The notes under the pieces: generated by a model
Told to the model about the DNA's origin: nothing
What the model saw: the letters and a program-made list of their open reading frames with translations, nothing else
Databases searched by the model: none
Shown here: positions 6,051 to 8,173 of the stretch, piece by piece
How the letters are laid out: each line of letters opens with the position of its first letter
Numbering within the stretch: the stretch's first letter is position 1
Assembly: GCA_003224785.1 (NCBI GenBank)
Contig: QHZV01000061.1
Span: forward strand, 1-8,173
Reading direction: 5' to 3'
Origin: Acidobacteriota bacterium
GTDB taxonomy: Bacteria; Acidobacteriota; Terriglobia; Terriglobales; Acidobacteriaceae
Length of the DNA: 8,173 bases
Position numbers and translations under genes: made by a program

Positions 6051-6656
6051 ATGAGGACCACTCTGTTCGCGTCGGTGTTTTTCTTTGCGGTCGCTGGTGT
6101 CGCAACGGCGCAATCGGCTTCGTGCATTGATGTTGCAGATGAGCCTCACCATCAGCTTTTATTTCAAAACCAAGACGTGCGAGTTCTTGTTCTGGAGCTT
6201 CCGCGGCTCGCCGCTACCGAATCGCACTGTCACCCACGGCCGTATCTAGACATCATCGCAACCGAGAGCAAAAGCTCAAACACCCTCGAGGGTCATGCGC
6301 CGGTGACCCGCGATTGGAATGGACCCGAAGCGCACTTTGTTTACTCACCCATGCAGCACGTAGTTCGCAACGAATCTATGACGACCTACCGCGAGCTCAT
6401 TGTCGAGACCATGCACCCGGCCAACTATCAGCCCTTCGATGGGGCGTACGACACAGATCTGTTTCCTGGCGATCTGGCTAGGTACCAAGCCGACTTGGAC
6501 CGTGTCGTTCAGTCGCGGAGCGATAATGGCGTCGAAGAGTCAATTGGCGCCCGGGGCGGAAATACCGATTTCCACTCCAGCCCACGTCCTACTCGCCCTG
6601 ACCGACCTGGAACTCTCCCAAACATCGGGCACCTCTGCTCAAAGCCTGCATCTTGA
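6051..6656 (+). CDS. Secreted cupin-like protein, N-terminal part of a frameshifted gene
   Basis: The frame opens with a signal peptide (MRTTLFASVFFFAVAGVATA, cleavage near residue 20). Residues 33-125 look like a cupin domain: SHCHPRPYLDII with His59 and His61 as the metal-binding H-x-H, and MQHVVRNES with His103 in the second cupin motif. Sensible sequence ends near residue 150 (DLARYQADLD). The remaining residues to 201 are rich in Arg, Pro and Ser and read like an out-of-frame tail. In the next frame, from about 6499, a cupin-like continuation runs to 6750, so the ancestral protein had about 233 residues and probably two cupin repeats. The substrate is unknown. No Shine-Dalgarno precedes the ATG. 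The frame break could be a real mutation or a sequencing error. No slippery or slow-codon stop site typical of programmed +1 frameshifting is visible. Confidence 0.7.
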   Translation: MRTTLFASVFFFAVAGVATAQSASCIDVADEPHHQLLFQNQDVRVLVLELPRLAATESHCHPRPYLDIIATESKSSNTLEGHAPVTRDWNGPEAHFVYSPMQHVVRNESMTTYRELIVETMHPANYQPFDGAYDTDLFPGDLARYQADLDRVVQSRSDNGVEESIGARGGNTDFHSSPRPTRPDRPGTLPNIGHLCSKPAS

Positions 6657-6750
6657 CGCACAGGAGATCCGCATTCTGCCTGGCGGCACTTCTTTTCGCA
6701 TCATCAATAGTGGCAAAAATCCCGCAAAATTCATCCTTGTAGAATTCTGA
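6499..6750 (+). pseudogene. Out-of-frame C-terminal part of the cupin-like gene
   Basis: In the frame one base ahead of the upstream ORF, the sequence reads VSFSRGAIMASKSQLAPGAE, then IPISTPAHVLLALTDLEL, and ends RILPGGTSFRIINSGKNPAK-FILVEF before TGA at 6748-6750. The alternating strands, the LAPGAE turn and the PGG-x-x-FRIINSG motif are typical of a cupin barrel and would complete the protein begun at 6051. An ATG at 6400 in this frame gives an implausible leader, so independent translation is unlikely. The crossover lies between about 6495 and 6515, and one extra base relative to the ancestor would explain it. The lack of internal stops in this stretch suggests a recent event or a sequencing error. 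Confidence 0.65.
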
Positions 6751-6794
6751 CGGTATTTGTTGGGAATTTTCCTTTGCACATCCACCTTTCTGGC

Positions 6795-6852
6795 AGCTGA
6801 TAGCTGACGTCTGAGTCTGGGCTCGTGACGCCTGACGCCTGACGCCTGAGCG
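6795..6852 (+). repeat. CTGA-based repeat tract ending in CTGACGC heptamers
   Basis: The clean part is GTGACGC (6825-6831), CTGACGC (6832-6838), CTGACGC (6839-6845) and CTGAGCG (6846-6852). Before it, looser copies of CTGA recur (AGCTGATAGCTGACGTCTGAG). The tract starts about 45 bases after the stop of the cupin-like gene and runs into the promoter of the next gene. It shares the CTGA core with the arrays near 1000 and 1500. Confidence 0.8.
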
Positions 6853-6860
6853 TCTATAAT
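6832..6860 (+). promoter_or_regulatory. Sigma70-type promoter of the PNPOx-fold oxidoreductase gene
   Basis: A perfect -10 hexamer TATAAT lies at 6855-6860. Seventeen bases upstream, CTGACG (6832-6837) matches the -35 consensus TTGACA at four of six positions. A start site near 6867 would leave a leader of about 28 bases containing AAGGAGG (6882-6888). The -35 hexamer is part of a CTGACGC repeat unit, and the next unit (6839) repeats it at a non-optimal distance. Confidence 0.65.
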
Positions 6861-6894
6861 CTATCCGCGTGGGGTTCTAGCAAGGAGGAACTCA

Positions 6895-7293
6895 ATGTCG
6901 CAGGTCATTCCGGATAAATTCCGCGATCTTTTTTCGAAACGCGCTTTCGCCAGTCTCAGCACGCTCATGCCCGACGGCTCACCTCAAGTCACCCCCGTCT
7001 GGTGCGACATCGAAGGCGACCACGTCATCGTCAATACCGCCAAAGCCCGCCAGAAGGATAAGAATATGCGCCGCGATCCGCGGGTTGCGCTGGCCATCAT
7101 TGATCCGGAGAACCCTTACCGCTATCTGGAGATTCGCGGCCGCGTTGTTGAAATCACTGAGCACGGCGCAGACGCGCACATCGACAAGATGGCGAAAAAG
7201 TATCTCGGTGCGGACAAGTACCCTTATCGCAAGGCTGAGGAACAGCGAGTCATGTACAAGATTCAGCCCGAACGCACCAGCATGATGGGGTGA
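6895..7293 (+). CDS. PPOX-class (PNPOx-fold, F420/flavin-type) oxidoreductase
   Basis: The 132-residue product belongs to the pyridoxamine-phosphate-oxidase-like split-barrel superfamily, close to the Rv1155-type group of F420-dependent or flavin-binding enzymes. Evidence is the order of motifs: FASLSTLMPDGSPQVTPVWCD (18-38), HVIVNTAKARQKDKNMRRDP (43-62) with the basic cluster that contacts cofactor phosphate, RVALAIIDPENPYRYLEIRGRVVEI (63-87), KYLGADKYPY (102-111), and a terminal VMYKIQPERTS strand. Length fits the family. The cofactor cannot be assigned from sequence; members bind F420, FMN, heme or biliverdin. The start is firm: AAGGAGG with a six-base spacer, behind a promoter with a perfect TATAAT. 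It probably acts in the cytosol as a redox or detoxifying enzyme. A hairpin and repeat tract separate it from the desulfurase-like gene. Confidence 0.88.
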   Translation: MSQVIPDKFRDLFSKRAFASLSTLMPDGSPQVTPVWCDIEGDHVIVNTAKARQKDKNMRRDPRVALAIIDPENPYRYLEIRGRVVEITEHGADAHIDKMAKKYLGADKYPYRKAEEQRVMYKIQPERTSMMG

Positions 7294-7303
7294 GGATCAG
7301 CTC

Positions 7304-7332
7304 TTGGCTGTTAGCTTTTAGCTCTCAGCCAA
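7304..7332. repeat. AGCT-rich hairpin after the oxidoreductase gene
   Basis: TTGGCTG (7304-7310) pairs with CAGCCAA (7326-7332). Inside, AGCT (7313-7316) pairs with AGCT (7320-7323) around a TTT loop, leaving a 2x2 internal loop. It begins 11 bases after the stop codon at 7291-7293. The following bases ACCTTATCC lack a T-run, so it is a weak terminator at best. The repeated AGCT/CTCTCAG words resemble those at 974-985. Confidence 0.65.
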
Positions 7333-7410
7333 ACCTTATCCGCGAAGCACCGGAGACCGCCGAGGAGTTCTCCTGCTACATCTTTGAGATCTCGGCCTCC
7401 CAATCAAGAA

Positions 7411-8173
7411 ATGACAACTCGTACAGTTGGACCGCTGCAAGCAGACACTTCTCTCGATCTGGCCTGGGTGCGTGTCCAATTCCCCTCGCTCTCGCAACGT
7501 GTCAATGGCCATCCCGCCACCTTTCTCGATGGCCCAGGCGGCACCCAAGTCCCCCAGCGCGTGATTGACGCCATTTCCGGATACCTCCGCGAGAACAATG
7601 CCAACACCTGCGGCGCCTACGCCACTAGCCGCAACACCGATCGCGTAATCACCGACGCCCGTTCAGCCATGGCTGACTTCCTCGGCTGCGATTCCGACGA
7701 GATCGTTTTCGGCCCAAACATGACGACGCTAACCTTTGCCATGAGCCGCGCAATCGGACGCGAGCTCGGCCCCGGCGATGAAATTCTGCTCACGCATCTC
7801 GATCACGATGCCAACATCTCGCCCTGGCGCGCGCTTGTAGAACGCGGCGTCAAAATTCAGTTCGCTGAAATTCGCGAAGAAGACTGCACGCTCAACTTGG
7901 AAGACCTGGCGAGCAAAATCAATTCGCGCACCAGGGTCGTCGCGGTCGGATACGCCTCCAATGCCGTCGGCACCATCAACGACGTAAAGACAATCGTTCG
8001 CCTCGCCCACAATGCCGGAGCCATGGCTTACATAGACGCTGTCCATTACGCGCCGCATGGCCCGATTGATGTCCGTGATCTGGACTGCGATTTTCTCGCC
8101 TGTTCAACCTACAAATTCTTTGCTCCGCATATGGGTGTGCTCTATGGCAAACGAGAGCACCTGGCGCGATTCA
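7411..8173 (+). CDS. Cysteine-desulfurase-like class V aminotransferase (3' end cut by window edge)
   Basis: 254 codons are visible from the ATG at 7411 and the frame runs off the window. The product is a PLP enzyme of the NifS/SufS-like branch of class V aminotransferases. Motifs in order: FLDGPGGTQVPQ (38-49), NTCGAYATSRNTD (65-77), GPNMTTLTF (101-109) for cofactor phosphate, His132 in LDHDAN, ASNAVGTIND (182-191), the PLP-binding Asp209 in YIDAVHYAPHG, and the Schiff-base Lys235 in STYKFFAPHMG. The early DGPGGTQVPQ marks a desulfurase-like subgroup whose true reaction is often untested. The region with the catalytic cysteine of true desulfurases lies outside the window, so desulfurase activity cannot be judged. 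The start fits family N-termini (SLDLAWVRVQFPSL), but only AAGAA precedes it. Its gap of 117 bases from the oxidoreductase gene allows co-transcription or a separate promoter. Confidence 0.9.
   Translation, partial: MTTRTVGPLQADTSLDLAWVRVQFPSLSQRVNGHPATFLDGPGGTQVPQRVIDAISGYLRENNANTCGAYATSRNTDRVITDARSAMADFLGCDSDEIVFGPNMTTLTFAMSRAIGRELGPGDEILLTHLDHDANISPWRALVERGVKIQFAEIREEDCTLNLEDLASKINSRTRVVAVGYASNAVGTINDVKTIVRLAHNAGAMAYIDAVHYAPHGPIDVRDLDCDFLACSTYKFFAPHMGVLYGKREHLARF

Noticed and set aside
5793..6152. A minus-strand frame of 119 residues
   Set aside because: It overlaps the start and signal peptide of the cupin-like gene, is rich in Arg and Ser, and has no recognisable domain.
6495..6515. Programmed +1 frameshift in the cupin-like gene
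   Set aside because: No in-frame stop with a slow codon, upstream Shine-Dalgarno-like stimulator or other known frameshift signal is visible at the crossover.
7729..8058. A minus-strand frame of 109 residues inside the PLP enzyme gene
   Set aside because: The plus-strand frame carries all class V aminotransferase motifs, so this is antisense shadow.

Overview
The window reads as chromosomal DNA of a free-living bacterium of moderate GC content. An acidobacterial origin (Koribacter/Terriglobales-like) is my best inference. It rests on the fused AroD-AroE shikimate enzyme, a PilZ-type N-terminus, secreted proteins with putative-Ig and cupin folds, and intergenic arrays of 6-7 base repeats. No rRNA, tRNA, CRISPR array, intact transposase or phage gene was seen.

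Left part (1-3113). A PilZ-like gene runs off the left edge on the minus strand. A 284-base divergent region with overlapping inverted repeats separates it from a PabA/TrpG-type glutamine amidotransferase (+). Facing that gene from the right is a fused 3-dehydroquinate dehydratase/shikimate dehydrogenase (-). The two enzymes act before and after chorismate in aromatic biosynthesis. Between their 3' ends sits a small four-helix-bundle gene of the 23S-IVS/Avd-like family. It has a perfect CRP-type palindrome in front of it and heptamer repeats in opposite orientation on its two sides, so it looks like a discrete cassette.

Middle part (3114-5103). Two genes for secreted proteins follow on the plus strand. 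The first has a strong ribosome binding site, a signal peptide, a possible FlgT-C-like C-terminal region and a clear Rho-independent terminator. The second has a signal peptide, a putative-Ig (He_PIG-like) domain and an unassigned beta-rich domain.

Gene-poor part (5104-6050). About 950 bases hold no convincing gene. They contain two strong, closely spaced hairpins near 5237-5337 and a 13-base direct repeat.

Right part (6051-8173). A secreted cupin-like gene is broken by a frameshift near 6500 and its C-terminal part continues in the next frame to 6750. Then comes a CTGA-rich heptamer array whose copies coincide with the -35 element of a good sigma70-type promoter, followed by a PNPOx-fold (F420/flavin-type) oxidoreductase. 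After a short hairpin region, a cysteine-desulfurase-like class V aminotransferase starts at 7411 and is cut by the window end.

The strongest unexplained signals are the inverted repeat arrays and CRP-type operator around the four-helix-bundle gene, the recurrence of short CTGA/AGCT repeats just 3' of four genes, the paired hairpins in the gene-poor stretch, and the frameshifted cupin gene.
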